From: Mesolinea sp040772305
GTDB taxonomy: Bacteria > Chloroflexota > Anaerolineae > Anaerolineales > Anaerolineaceae
Reading direction: 5' to 3'
Assembly (NCBI GenBank): GCA_040772305.1
Contig: JAXGYK010000002.1
Span: 434,001 to 498,000, forward strand
DNA length: 64,000 bases
How positions within the stretch are numbered: position 1 is the first letter of the stretch; every line of letters begins with the position of its first letter. Under the pieces are notes generated by a model. The model saw nothing but the letters and a program-made list of their open reading frames with translations, had not been told where the DNA came from and did not search any database. Below, in pieces: positions 8,085-17,500 of the stretch. Position numbers and translations under genes: made by a program.

Positions 8085-8963
8085 ATGCGGTCAGAATCCT
8101 GTGCCTGGATATGTTGTGATGGATTGAAATTGGGAATTAGCAAGCAGTACGGTCCGCGGATTAGTTCATTGGTTTTCCAAGATCAACCTAACTTGATGGC
8201 TGAGCTTCCCGGCCCCAAATCTATGGAGGAATGGGCGGTTTATGGTGGTCACAGAGTATGGGCAGCTCCTGAGGATCCAGTACTTTCCTATTTCCCGGAT
8301 AATAAAGCTCCGGTTATTGAACGTGTAAGTTCTTCACGATTAAAAGCTTGGAATGAAGATGCAAGCGGTATACAACGGATGATAGATCTTGAGCTGCTTA
8401 GCGGTGACAGATGCCGCGTGATTAACTCTGTGACCAACCTGGGCGAAACTGCAAGGCAAATGGCAAGCTGGGGAATAACCTCTTTTGCTCCTGGGGGATT
8501 AGGCATCATGCCTTTTAGACTGGGCGGTGTGAGCTTAACACCAGACAGAAACTTAAAACTCTGGCCGTATACTGATCTGAACGACGTTTCTGTAGAAGAA
8601 TGGCATTCTTGTATCAAAGTGGATCAGACAAAAGTAAGTCAAAAGTTGAAGCTGGGCACGCTTCATCGAGATGCTTGGCTTGCGTACCAGTTGAACCAGG
8701 TGCTTTTTATTAAGCACAGTAGTTTTGTGGTTGACCAAGAATACCCTGATATGGGCTGCAATCTAGAAATATATGCCGATCAAACGCTACTGGAGCTGGA
8801 AAGCTTAAGCCCCTTACACCTTTTGCAAAAAGGAGAAAGTTGCCAACACACTGAAACCTGGCAGCTTGTACTGCTCGATGAAGATGTTTCGCTTGAGTTG
8901 GTACTACAAAAGATCCAAAAATTTTTAGTTAGCTGTGCTCATTTAGAGATGCGGAGCCAGTGA
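8085..8963 (+). CDS. DUF4380-like, galactose-mutarotase-fold protein
   Basis: About 292 residues, all-beta in character, with features of the DUF4380/aldose-epimerase-like sandwich: LKLGISKQYGPRISSLVF at the N-terminus, then EEWAVYGGHRVWAAPEDP and a VINSVTNLGETARQMASWGITSF segment. Proteins of this fold bind sugars or sugar phosphates, but the ligand is unknown. A TTG at 8046 and an ATG at 8073 are in frame upstream; ATG 8085 is preferred because GGTGG precedes it at 5-6 nt. It is monocistronic, divergent from the 7999 operon, and converges on the ftsZ-side terminator. Confidence 0.75.
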   Translation: MRSESCAWICCDGLKLGISKQYGPRISSLVFQDQPNLMAELPGPKSMEEWAVYGGHRVWAAPEDPVLSYFPDNKAPVIERVSSSRLKAWNEDASGIQRMIDLELLSGDRCRVINSVTNLGETARQMASWGITSFAPGGLGIMPFRLGGVSLTPDRNLKLWPYTDLNDVSVEEWHSCIKVDQTKVSQKLKLGTLHRDAWLAYQLNQVLFIKHSSFVVDQEYPDMGCNLEIYADQTLLELESLSPLHLLQKGESCQHTETWQLVLLDEDVSLELVLQKIQKFLVSCAHLEMRSQ

Positions 8964-9139
8964 AGCATCAATAAACTTGTCTATGACAGTGATTGAGAGA
9001 AAGGTATTCCGATTAGCATAATCCAAACATAATGCAAAGAATGAGTCATCGACAGAGGGCTTTTCGCGATTTGGTATATTTCCAAGTGATTCTTGCACTG
9101 CCTGTGCAGAGACGCCGGTGTGTTCTTAAGAGCTATAAG

Positions 9140-9175
9140 AATCTGGTCTTCTTTTGCAAAAAAGAAGACCAGATT
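9140..9175. terminator. strong bidirectional hairpin terminator
   Basis: A 16-bp perfect inverted repeat (AATCTGGTCTTCTTTT and its complement) with loop GCAA. T-rich runs flank it on both strands. It separates the plus-strand DUF4380-like gene from the minus-strand ftsZ operon and serves mainly the latter, 35 bases past the stop at 9210. Confidence 0.88.
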
Positions 9176-9209
9176 GCATCTCTGTCAGTTAATCCTGAAA
9201 AACAATGTC

Positions 9210-9428
9210 TTAGCGAGAAGAGGAAATCTTGAGAACCTTGCCATTGCTATCAACCACGGCACGAACTGAAGATTCGATCATCTTGCTGGTCATGGTTTTT
9301 GCCTGCGAGCTAAAAATGAGTAAATAACGGCCATCAGCCTGAACGGAAACGCGAGGTCTTTGACCCGCTAAGCGGGGATAACGCGCAAAGACAGCTTTAC
9401 AGGCTTTTTCAATTGATCTGGCATCCAT
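9210..9428 (-). CDS. small conserved hypothetical downstream of ftsZ
   Basis: A 72-residue basic protein. It begins with a helix (DARSIEKACKAVFARYP), followed by beta strands (PRVSVQADGRYLLIFSS) and a second helix plus strand (MIESSVRAVVDSNGKVLKISSS), so a small alpha/beta fold is likely. It starts 2 nt after the ftsZ stop; the end of ftsZ (GAGAGG) supplies its ribosome-binding site, so the pair is translationally coupled. No known family. The position suggests co-expression with division but does not show function. Confidence 0.7.
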   Translation of the reverse strand: MDARSIEKACKAVFARYPRLAGQRPRVSVQADGRYLLIFSSQAKTMTSKMIESSVRAVVDSNGKVLKISSSR

Positions 9429-9430
9429 AT

Positions 9431-10678
9431 TTACCTCTCTTCGTTCGAGTTGTTGTTCATTTTGCGCCTTAGAAACGTTGGCACAGACAAGTAGTCATCG
9501 AAATCGGGCTGGTTTCCGTAGGAGGGCGGTTCTATATGAGCTGGTTTTGGTTTTTCGGGCTCAGGATTTGGCGTAGCTTCGGCTGGCTGCTTGGCCATTT
9601 GCCGCGAAGCTTCCTCTTTTCTGGCTCGCGTTTCCTCTAAAACTGCTTCAGTAAAACCTGCTCTACGATGGTCAATCTGTGTTTTTTCAGGTGCTGGAGA
9701 AGGGGATTCGTTGCCAATACCAGTGACAATCAATATAACCTGAACGCGATCTTCCATTGTTGGATCTGTAATAATGCCGGGAATGATGTCTGCAGAATTG
9801 CCAGCGGCTTCCTGTAAGGCTTTAAGAGCATCAGTAATGTCTTTAAAGGACATATCAGGAGACCCTGTGAAGTTTACAATCATTCCAGAAGCAGAATAAA
9901 GGTTGATGTCATCAATCAGGGGGTGATGTAAAGCTTTTTCGATGGCCTGCTGGATCTTATTCGGGCCAGTGCCAACCCCAATTGCCATCAATGCTCTCCC
10001 GCCACGTTTCATGATATTGCGAATGTGAGCGAAATCGACGTTAATGAGACCCGTTTTGGTGATCAGTTCAGAAATCCCTTGCACGCCTTGACGCAAGATA
10101 TCATCGGCAAGCGTAAAGGCCATTTCCAATGGCAGGTCACGGGGTGCTATTTCAATCAGTTTATCGTTAGGAATGACGATAAGGGTATCGCAGTACTGTT
10201 TTAGGTTTGCTAATCCTTCTTCAGTGTTTTTCTGACGTTTTCCTAACTCAAATGAAAAGGGTCGGGTGACGATAGCTATTGTAAGAGCGCCAGCCTCTTT
10301 GGCTAATTTGGCGGCAATCGGAATAGCGCCTGTTCCTGTTCCGCCACCCATGCCGGCAGTTAGGAAGACCATGTCAGCCCCTTGCATAACGGCTTCCAGT
10401 TCGGCACGCGACTCGTCAGCTGCTTTAGCTCCAACCTCTGGTCTTCCGCCTGCACCCAGGCCACGCGTAAAATTTGGTCCAAGCTGCAGTTTTTGAGGAG
10501 CAAGATTATGCTTAAGTGCCTGTGCATCGGTATTTGCGGCAACGAAAGTAACATCCTTCATGCCGTTTTCGATCATTCGGTTTACGGCATTAGATCCTCC
10601 GCCACCCAGACCAATCACAACGATTTTCGGCTGGCTTGGATCCTGAGATCTATGGTTAGAGTATGGGCTGTTATACAT
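9431..10678 (-). CDS. ftsZ: cell division GTPase FtsZ
   Basis: The tubulin homologue that forms the Z-ring at mid-cell. Visible: GLGGGGSNAVNRM (nucleotide T1), the tubulin signature AGMGGGTGTG (about 109-117), T7 loop INVDFAH (212-218) and a C-terminal tail DDYLSVPTFLRRK that matches the conserved anchor-binding peptide. The start at ATG 10678 has GAGGAG just upstream; an upstream GTG/ATG frame is ignored. One oddity: the second catalytic T7 Asp (E. coli Asp212, in NVDFAD) is His218 here. It follows a TIM-barrel gene by 13 nt and is coupled to the 72-residue gene. No ftsA or mur genes are adjacent. Confidence 0.97.
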   Translation of the reverse strand: MYNSPYSNHRSQDPSQPKIVVIGLGGGGSNAVNRMIENGMKDVTFVAANTDAQALKHNLAPQKLQLGPNFTRGLGAGGRPEVGAKAADESRAELEAVMQGADMVFLTAGMGGGTGTGAIPIAAKLAKEAGALTIAIVTRPFSFELGKRQKNTEEGLANLKQYCDTLIVIPNDKLIEIAPRDLPLEMAFTLADDILRQGVQGISELITKTGLINVDFAHIRNIMKRGGRALMAIGVGTGPNKIQQAIEKALHHPLIDDINLYSASGMIVNFTGSPDMSFKDITDALKALQEAAGNSADIIPGIITDPTMEDRVQVILIVTGIGNESPSPAPEKTQIDHRRAGFTEAVLEETRARKEEASRQMAKQPAEATPNPEPEKPKPAHIEPPSYGNQPDFDDYLSVPTFLRRKMNNNSNEER

Positions 10679-10691
10679 GGGCTCCTCTCGC

Positions 10692-12155
10692 TTAGTTGGC
10701 CTCAATGCCAACGCTATGGATCACTTGCTCATCTACAATGCAACCAGATTGTAACAAGAAGAGGATTTCCTCTTCGCTAAAGGCTTCGTTTTCATTCCAA
10801 ACGGTAACTTTGCGCGCATTGGCAGCCTCGGCAACAGAAAACCCGATTGTGGGATGCGATTCATGGATGATGGGCCGCAGGCGTTCCAGGGTGTTTTCTG
10901 GTACACCCCAAGCATAGCTGGGGAGCAGCAAGTAGTGATCGATGAGGAACACCCAATCAGCAACCTGTGGGGCAATTCGGTATTCATCATCATTAATCAG
11001 CAGATTCTCGGGAGACAAACTGAGTTCGTCCAAGCTACCATCTGGTGATAAGTTTTGGCTTAGATTTTGGAGTTTCTGAACAGTTGGTTGAACCCCGTTG
11101 TCTTCTTTATGCTCCTGATCAAGCGCCAGGTTACTTTGACTCTCAGCTGATGCTTGATCGTTATGCTCTGGTGCACTGGTTTTAGGTTTGCTTTGTGCCA
11201 GGGCTTCATTGATGATTTCCAGCACCTGGGTTTGTTCCTCAGTGAGAGGACCAAAAAGAGAAGGTTGAGACGGTCTATTCCGGGGCGCTCTGCAGACCTG
11301 GTGATAGCATATTGCCAGCAAGTTATCGGGCAATGGCATCGCTAAACCATCGGCAGCACGGTCGCGAAGCAATGATTGAATCTCAAGGATTCTTGAAGAT
11401 TCTTCTGGACTCTGAGAATTCCTGTTCTCTGCACCGGCCCAAAGGAGGATCAGCTTAGGCTTCTTACCAGTCTTATTTTTAATAACTTCTGTGTACCATT
11501 GCCAAGTATTGAAACCCAGATGGTCTTCCTGTCCTGGTTTAGGGTGCTGGTACGGAGCAGCTTGCTCCCAGGCTGCAGAAGCCCCAGCTCCCCAGGAAAG
11601 CGGTTTTCCAAAGGTTTGAGCCGAGACAGCCATGTGGAAATCTTCGCTGAAAAGCCCCAAATTTTTGGATTCTGCCAGCACAACAAAGCGCTTAAGGAAA
11701 GAGATATCCCAATAATCTCCACCTGGTTCTAAGGCCGGGAAGAGTGGAATAAGGTGAGATTGCTCTGCCATGCGCATAAAGGGTACCCAGCGTTCGAGAA
11801 ATCGTGAAACCACGTCTCCTAAAGCCCAGGCCCCATCAATCCAAGAGCTGCGCATATTTGGAGCACGGAAGAAGTTAATGTACTTAACGCCCCATTTATT
11901 GTATGCTTCCAGGAAAAGCCGAAGGTCTACTGGCCGCAGGTCCTCATCGATGCGCAAATCAAAATCCAGAATCGGCTGGATGTTTTCTGCCAGCAAGGCA
12001 CTGATGAATGACTCGGGAATAGCCACATTACTAGATGCTTTTAACACAAGCCAACTTGCCTGAAAATTTTTCAGTTCAGGCAGCCAGACAGCCAGATCTT
12101 TTTCCTGGTAATGTAAATAATCAGGCAGGTAGTGAAAACCAAGTTTGTTGAGCAT
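10692..12155 (-). CDS. TIM-barrel glycosidase-like protein upstream of ftsZ
   Basis: About 487 residues. The first 290 look like a glycoside-hydrolase-type TIM barrel: LGFHYLPDY at the start, strands such as WLVLKASSN and IQPILDFDLRI, then YINFFRAPNM, LIPLFPALEPGG, FNTWQWYTEV and KLILLWAGAENR. A low-complexity linker (about 320-390, rich in Ser, Gln, Glu, Asp) leads to a C-terminal domain of about 100 residues. No signal peptide is seen. The start could be ATG 12179 or 12155; neither has a strong ribosome-binding site. It is 13 nt upstream of ftsZ, so co-transcribed, and divergent from the SDR gene. No activity assigned. Confidence 0.72.
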   Translation of the reverse strand: MLNKLGFHYLPDYLHYQEKDLAVWLPELKNFQASWLVLKASSNVAIPESFISALLAENIQPILDFDLRIDEDLRPVDLRLFLEAYNKWGVKYINFFRAPNMRSSWIDGAWALGDVVSRFLERWVPFMRMAEQSHLIPLFPALEPGGDYWDISFLKRFVVLAESKNLGLFSEDFHMAVSAQTFGKPLSWGAGASAAWEQAAPYQHPKPGQEDHLGFNTWQWYTEVIKNKTGKKPKLILLWAGAENRNSQSPEESSRILEIQSLLRDRAADGLAMPLPDNLLAICYHQVCRAPRNRPSQPSLFGPLTEEQTQVLEIINEALAQSKPKTSAPEHNDQASAESQSNLALDQEHKEDNGVQPTVQKLQNLSQNLSPDGSLDELSLSPENLLINDDEYRIAPQVADWVFLIDHYLLLPSYAWGVPENTLERLRPIIHESHPTIGFSVAEAANARKVTVWNENEAFSEEEILFLLQSGCIVDEQVIHSVGIEAN

Positions 12156-12220
12156 AGGGCATCCATTCACAGAGTTCATAATTTAAAAAGTGCAATTAAT
12201 ATGCCAAGATCAGTTTGGAC

Positions 12221-12229
12221 TGCTATAAT
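12221..12229 (+). promoter_or_regulatory. extended -10 promoter, probable leaderless start
   Basis: TGCTATAAT (extended -10, TGnTATAAT) ends 7 nt before the ATG at 12237, so transcription should start at or next to the start codon. No ribosome-binding site precedes the ATG. Confidence 0.6.
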
Positions 12230-12236
12230 AGCGGCC

Positions 12237-13151
12237 ATGATTTTGATTACTGGCGGAACAGGGTTTATTGGGAGTGAACTTGTTAAACAGTTATATGCCC
12301 GCAACGTAGCTTTTCGGCTTTTGGTGCATCCCGGTAGTTCTGACTTTTACTTTCCTAAAGGTGTTGATTTGGATGTGGCTGTTAGCAGCCTGACCGACCT
12401 TCGTGGTTTGCGGGCTGCGATGCATGGAGTTGAAACGGTTTATCACCTCGCAGGTGTTGAGCGGACTGGTGTGAGCGGGGAGCTTGAGAGCGTGGAACTT
12501 GACGGTGCTGATGCGCTCACACAGGTGTGCCGCGAAGTCGGTGTTCGGCAGTTTTTTTACCTAAGCCATTTGGGAGCTGATCGCGCTTCAGCTTATAGCC
12601 TTTTTAAGGCCAAAGGCATTGCAGAACACACAATCCGCAAATCTGGGGTTCCATATACAATTATTCGCAGCAGCTTGGTTTATGGCGTTGGTGATTACTT
12701 TACTATCAACCTGGCAACGCTGATTCGCAGGTCTCCCTGGATTGTACTGATTCCCGGAGATGGCAGTGTTCTTTTTCAGCCACTTTGGGTACACGACCTG
12801 GTAACGGCATTGATTTGGGCGCTGGATATGCCTCAAACAAAAAATCAAATTTACGAGCTTGGTGGGCCAGAACATCTGAGTTTTTTAGAGATACTTCAAA
12901 CAATCAGTAAGGAGATCAGATTAAAACGCAGGTTTGTGGAATTTAACCCTCTGCAATTCCAATTGTTTTCCCAAATACAGCAAAACATGGTTAGAGGATT
13001 CCCCGGTGCTGCCTTCTGGATGGAATACCTGGCCGAAAACCGTATATGCCATCTGGATAGCATGGCAAGAAATTTTGGCATTAACCCTGCACGCTTGCAC
13101 ACAAAGCTTACCTATCTAAAACCTTTACCCCATGGAGATAAACGCTCATGA
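12237..13151 (+). CDS. NAD(P)-dependent SDR epimerase-like protein
   Basis: A 304-residue extended short-chain dehydrogenase of the NAD-dependent epimerase or NDUFA9-like type. The N-terminus ILITGGTGFIGSELVKQL is the Rossmann TGxxGxxG motif; VYHLAGVER and FFYLSHLGADRASAYSLFKAKG cover the central strands; the catalytic Tyr-x3-Lys reads YSLFK. GGPEHLSFLEIL is typical of the C-terminal substrate domain. The ATG at 12237 directly follows a TATAAT by 7 nt. The stop overlaps the GH57 start (ATGA). Substrate unknown; a nucleotide sugar or a complex-I-type assembly role are both possible. Confidence 0.85.
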   Translation: MILITGGTGFIGSELVKQLYARNVAFRLLVHPGSSDFYFPKGVDLDVAVSSLTDLRGLRAAMHGVETVYHLAGVERTGVSGELESVELDGADALTQVCREVGVRQFFYLSHLGADRASAYSLFKAKGIAEHTIRKSGVPYTIIRSSLVYGVGDYFTINLATLIRRSPWIVLIPGDGSVLFQPLWVHDLVTALIWALDMPQTKNQIYELGGPEHLSFLEILQTISKEIRLKRRFVEFNPLQFQLFSQIQQNMVRGFPGAAFWMEYLAENRICHLDSMARNFGINPARLHTKLTYLKPLPHGDKRS

Positions 13152-14392
13152 ATCTTAGTATCCACGGCCACTTTTACCAACCGCCTCGTGAAGATCCAAT
13201 ATCCGATTACATCCCTGATGAGCGAGGCGCCCAGCCATACAGGAACTGGAATGAGCGTATTTTGGCAGAATGTTATGAGCCAAATGCACGTGCTGGTAAT
13301 TTTGGAAAAATCTCTTTTAATATCGGTCCTACGCTCTTTAGATGGATGGAAAAGGCAGCACCACAGGTAACGGAGCTTATCATCGCGCAGGAAAGACAAA
13401 ATTTTCTACGTGATGGATATGGCAATGGGATGGCGCAGGCGTACAACCATACGATACTGCCATTGGCGTCCAAGCTGGATAAGATTACTCAGGTGCGTTG
13501 GGGCGTGAGCGACTTTGTTCATCGATTTGGACATATGCCGGAAGGAATTTGGCTGCCTGAGACTGCAGTTGACACTGAAACCTTAGCAGTACTTTCAGAC
13601 TTAGGCCTAAAATTTACTATTTTGGCCCCTTGGCAGGTTCAAGCTGAAGGAAACACTCGTTCGCCATATCACATTTCATTGCCTGAGGGTCGGGATGACT
13701 TTACCGTTTTTACCTATGACAGAGATTTAAGTACCCAGGTGAGCTTTCGACCTGAAATGACGGTAAACGGCGATCAATTTATAGAAAATTTGATTGCGAG
13801 CAATGGAGAGTGGGGGAATTTCATGCGGATCGTTGCAAGTGATGGTGAGCTGTATGGGCATCATCAACCCTTCAGGAACCTTTTTTTGGACTACCTTTTG
13901 AACGATGGCGCAAAGAAGCACGGGGTTTCCTGGAGTTGGCCTGGAAAGTGGCTGCATGAGGTAGGAACAACTCAAGCCGGTGTGCTTTCCGAAGGGTCAT
14001 CCTGGTCCTGTATGCATGGTGTATCGCGCTGGGGGACTGGCTGCTCCTGTACCCCAGATTCTTCTTGGAAAAGCCCCATGAGACATGCTCTCAATGAAAT
14101 TGCAGAATGGATTGATGCGGCCTATTTGGACCTGGCTGCACCTTATTTTAATGATCCATGGGAATTGCGGCATCGTTACAGTGATGTACTCACTGGCAAA
14201 ACCACACGAGTAAACTTAATCGAGGAACTGTGTGACAGACCAATGAACAAAGCCAGGCTGGCACAAATGGACTTACTTTTGAAGGCGCAGTATGAACGAC
14301 AGCGGATGTTTACATCCTGCGGCTGGTTTTTTGAGGATTTTCACCGCATCGAACCACAAAATAACATTGCCTATGCTGCTAATGCCGTTTAG
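13148..14392 (+). CDS. GH57 / DUF3536 glycoside hydrolase, truncated by TAG
   Basis: GH57 enzymes act on alpha-glucans. Visible: IHGHFYQPPRED at the N-terminus, a WNERI-x-ECYEPNA block, GIWLPETA (Glu138), ASDGELYGHH (Asp232-Glu234 region) and a DUF3536-like part with FTSCGWFFEDFHRIEPQNN. The frame stops at TAG 14390-14392, but the same frame continues beyond it for 47 codons as ITQKATGLDLSPAIFQRLE and onward to a second TAG at 14534-14536. That tail reads as genuine protein, so the annotated product probably lacks its last 48 residues. Coupled to the SDR gene by an ATGA overlap. Converges on the GH13 gene. Confidence 0.85.
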   Translation: MNLSIHGHFYQPPREDPISDYIPDERGAQPYRNWNERILAECYEPNARAGNFGKISFNIGPTLFRWMEKAAPQVTELIIAQERQNFLRDGYGNGMAQAYNHTILPLASKLDKITQVRWGVSDFVHRFGHMPEGIWLPETAVDTETLAVLSDLGLKFTILAPWQVQAEGNTRSPYHISLPEGRDDFTVFTYDRDLSTQVSFRPEMTVNGDQFIENLIASNGEWGNFMRIVASDGELYGHHQPFRNLFLDYLLNDGAKKHGVSWSWPGKWLHEVGTTQAGVLSEGSSWSCMHGVSRWGTGCSCTPDSSWKSPMRHALNEIAEWIDAAYLDLAAPYFNDPWELRHRYSDVLTGKTTRVNLIEELCDRPMNKARLAQMDLLLKAQYERQRMFTSCGWFFEDFHRIEPQNNIAYAANAV

Positions 14393-14532
14393 ATTACCCA
14401 GAAAGCAACCGGTTTGGATCTGAGCCCAGCAATTTTCCAACGATTAGAGGCTGTTAGAAGCCATCAAACTGGCTTAAGCGCTGCAACTGTGTTTTCGCAA
14501 ACTCTGCTGCGTGCTAAAGCAGAAGACAGCTA

Positions 14533-17500
14533 CTAGCTTGCATTAACCAGTTCACGAAGCTTTTTCAGTTGGTAATCTGAAGCAGGAGCGGCTTTTTCTA
14601 AGGCTGCAGTACAACGTGCCAAGGCTGCCACTCTTTGAACAATGCTTGCTTCCGTAAGGGATTCGCAACTGATGCCTATAAATTGCCAAAGCTGGTAGAG
14701 CCACAGAGCTTGAGCAAATTTTTCCTTATTAAACCAAAGGACTTGCTGGTACTCGTTGACTTCAATATAAGAAGCAAACTCAGGTGATTCAAGCCAGCTC
14801 TCCAGTAAGCTTGCAGCGTCAGAACCAAGGCTAGCTGGGGTTGTCCTTAACTTCAGCAGCCAGTTCAAAGCAAGCAATCCTCGAGAGGCTTCATATTCGC
14901 TGTACCCAATATTGGTGAGTGCTGATCGTAAACGATCGCGCAGGGGAGTAAGCGAGAGCATCTCAAGGAAAGCCTCTATTTGGTTTGGGTCTGCATTCGA
15001 TGCGGAGACCTGGGCAAGAATCGCAGCTGTTTTGAGCAGGTCTACAGAGCGTGGGTCGGCTTTTATGCCGCTGCGCAGGGTATTGATAAATACTTCAACG
15101 GAGGGATAAACTTCAAGGTTGTTTGTTGTGATGAAGCCCTCTAAATCCTCAAGTGTGTTTCGCCAGTAATTCTGGCTGCAAGGGATTTCCGGCAGTTCTA
15201 AGCCATAAGTTTGTTGTACTGCCTGGCGGAACTGTGACAGGACAGCAGATTCCGATGAGCTTTCGCTGGTTTTAGCAGATTTATCGGGATCAGGCGTTGA
15301 AATTGCAAGGTCTAGTACCTGTGTTAACGCATCAGCTAACGGTGCATAACGCAAGTTCAAGCGCAGGTATTCCAAATCTGAAACTCCGCTACCTTTCAGA
15401 TACTGATAGATAGCAGCATACTCTTCACCTTCTACAATCTTAAAGCCACTGTAAACATGGTGCTCATAGGGGCCGGCATGCACATACATACCTTTTGTAC
15501 GCAGGTCATCCAGGGACAAGAGATGTGTTAAACCCGTAATTGAATCTTTAAAAAGTACATAGGCCCATGATGAACCCTCAAGAAAGAGGGCATCTGCTAA
15601 GTCTTGGGTATGTAGCGCTGAATCATCACCATATTTGACTAAATAAGGAACTGAGGTTTTGATCCATCCCGAGGTTTCGCCATAGTGGTTATGGTAAATT
15701 ACCAGGCCGGCTTGTCCATCGGCATAGTTGGAGTAAGCAAATAGGTTTTCGTTAACGGCTCCGCTGGGTGTGCGTAGATCATAGAGGCGGAAGTTTTCAA
15801 CGTTGGCAAAAATGCGGCGGCGGTGCAAAAGTGGAAAGATCACTTTGCGGTGATGTTCTACAAGCCCCCAATCCGGTGTTTCATCCCAATAGGGGCGGTA
15901 ATACTCCATGCCATATTTCTCGGTATATCCTTCGATTTGTCCATGACCAAACATGGGCAAGCCAGGCATCGTAGACATTACCGTGCAAATGCCAAAGTAC
16001 TTATCGCCCTTGCCAAACTGTTCAACAGCTGTTTTCTCGTCTGGATTGTTCATAAAGTTTACGTAACGTTTGAGGATCTCCGGATCATAGGTGAGGGTGT
16101 TCTTGATGAGCAGACGGTATTTTGCATTCTCTTCATCACGCATCATATTCATAAAGGCTGAGTTATATACACGGTGCATTCCCAGCGTGCGCACAAAGTA
16201 CCCTTCCATTAGCCAAAAGGCTTCAGCAAGCAGCAGGGTGTCGGGAACTTCCTTGGCAACTCGTTCAACAACTTCTCTCCAGAATTCTTCAGGCATTGCT
16301 TGGTCAAATTCTTCTTTTGTCAAAGCATGATCAGAGCGGGAGGGAATGTCGCCGCCTGAGCCTGGCTGTGGAAACCAGAGCCTTTGGTAGTGCTTTTTGG
16401 TTAGTGTCATTGCAGCATCAAAGCGAATGATTGAGAATTTACGGGCTACATCCAGGATGGTTTGAATTACTGCTTCACGCACTTCCGGCAGCAGATAATT
16501 TAACTGAGCTGTGTCATTCCAGGGCATTGAGGTTCCATCGTTGCCGTGGTAAATATAGCGATCCTTGCCAGTTTTGTGGTTGTGTAGTTTGAATACAACA
16601 GCAGCATCGCTGCGATCGTAATAATGATCATCGATGTTTAGCGAAATATCCGAGCGCTCTGAGAGGTCCGGACCGTTAAATTGGTAAACAGGAAAGGGGC
16701 TGTGTTCCTGCCCAATAAACCACTCCGGATGCTCGAAAACCCAATCAGAATCGATACCCATATGATTTGGAACCATATCGCTTGCTAAACGGATATCGTA
16801 ATGACTGCAGCGGCGGCTAAGATCGTACCAGGCAGCTTCACCGCCAAGCCTCTCGGCAATTTGGTATCGGCGTAAGGAATAAGCAGAAGCAACGGCGTCA
16901 GGGTTACCACATAGCTGTTTGATACGCTGCGATGCCGTGGACCGCTCCCAAAGCCCAATCAGCCATAAGCCTGAAAAACCGGCCTCTGCCAGTTGGGCAA
17001 GGGTCTCATCGGGCACCTGATCAAGGCGATCAATCTGACGGCCATACTGACGGGAAAGCTGATTGAGCCAAACGTAGGCATTCTTAGCGATCATTACTAC
17101 ACGGGGCATCCAGTCGCTATCGGGGCTAAAGCGTTCAACTTCATCCAAGCCTGCGAATGCATCCTGTGCTTCTTGACCAATACGGGACTGGCCTGGATAG
17201 ACTGGTACAAAGCTGGGGCCTGGGCCAAGAAAACTGGCTTTTTGTTCCTCACGTAAAACGTCCATGCCGCCTAAGATTTGACGGATAAAATCACCAAGGA
17301 TGAAACCCCAGTGGCTGCGGATGTACTCAAGCTGTTCCAGGAAGGATCTGGGGGAAAGGAGAGCCGGCTCCCTTAAAAATGAGATCAGGTCTTTATTTTC
17401 GGGGCCAATACCAGGCTGTTTTTGGAAAAAAAACTGCATGCCATCAAGCATCTGGTCGTAGGCAGTCTTTTCAGATAAATTTGAGCGGTCGAATAGTTCA

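Noticed and set aside
9032..9232. 66-codon plus-strand frame
   Set aside because: Runs through the 16-bp terminator hairpin and has no homology-like features.
4779..14392. Reassignment of TAG to an amino acid (two in-frame TAGs)
   Set aside because: TAG ends clpP, cinA, the 27482 gene and the GH13 gene (tandem TAG) at normal lengths, and no suppressor tRNA was seen, so nonsense mutations are simpler.
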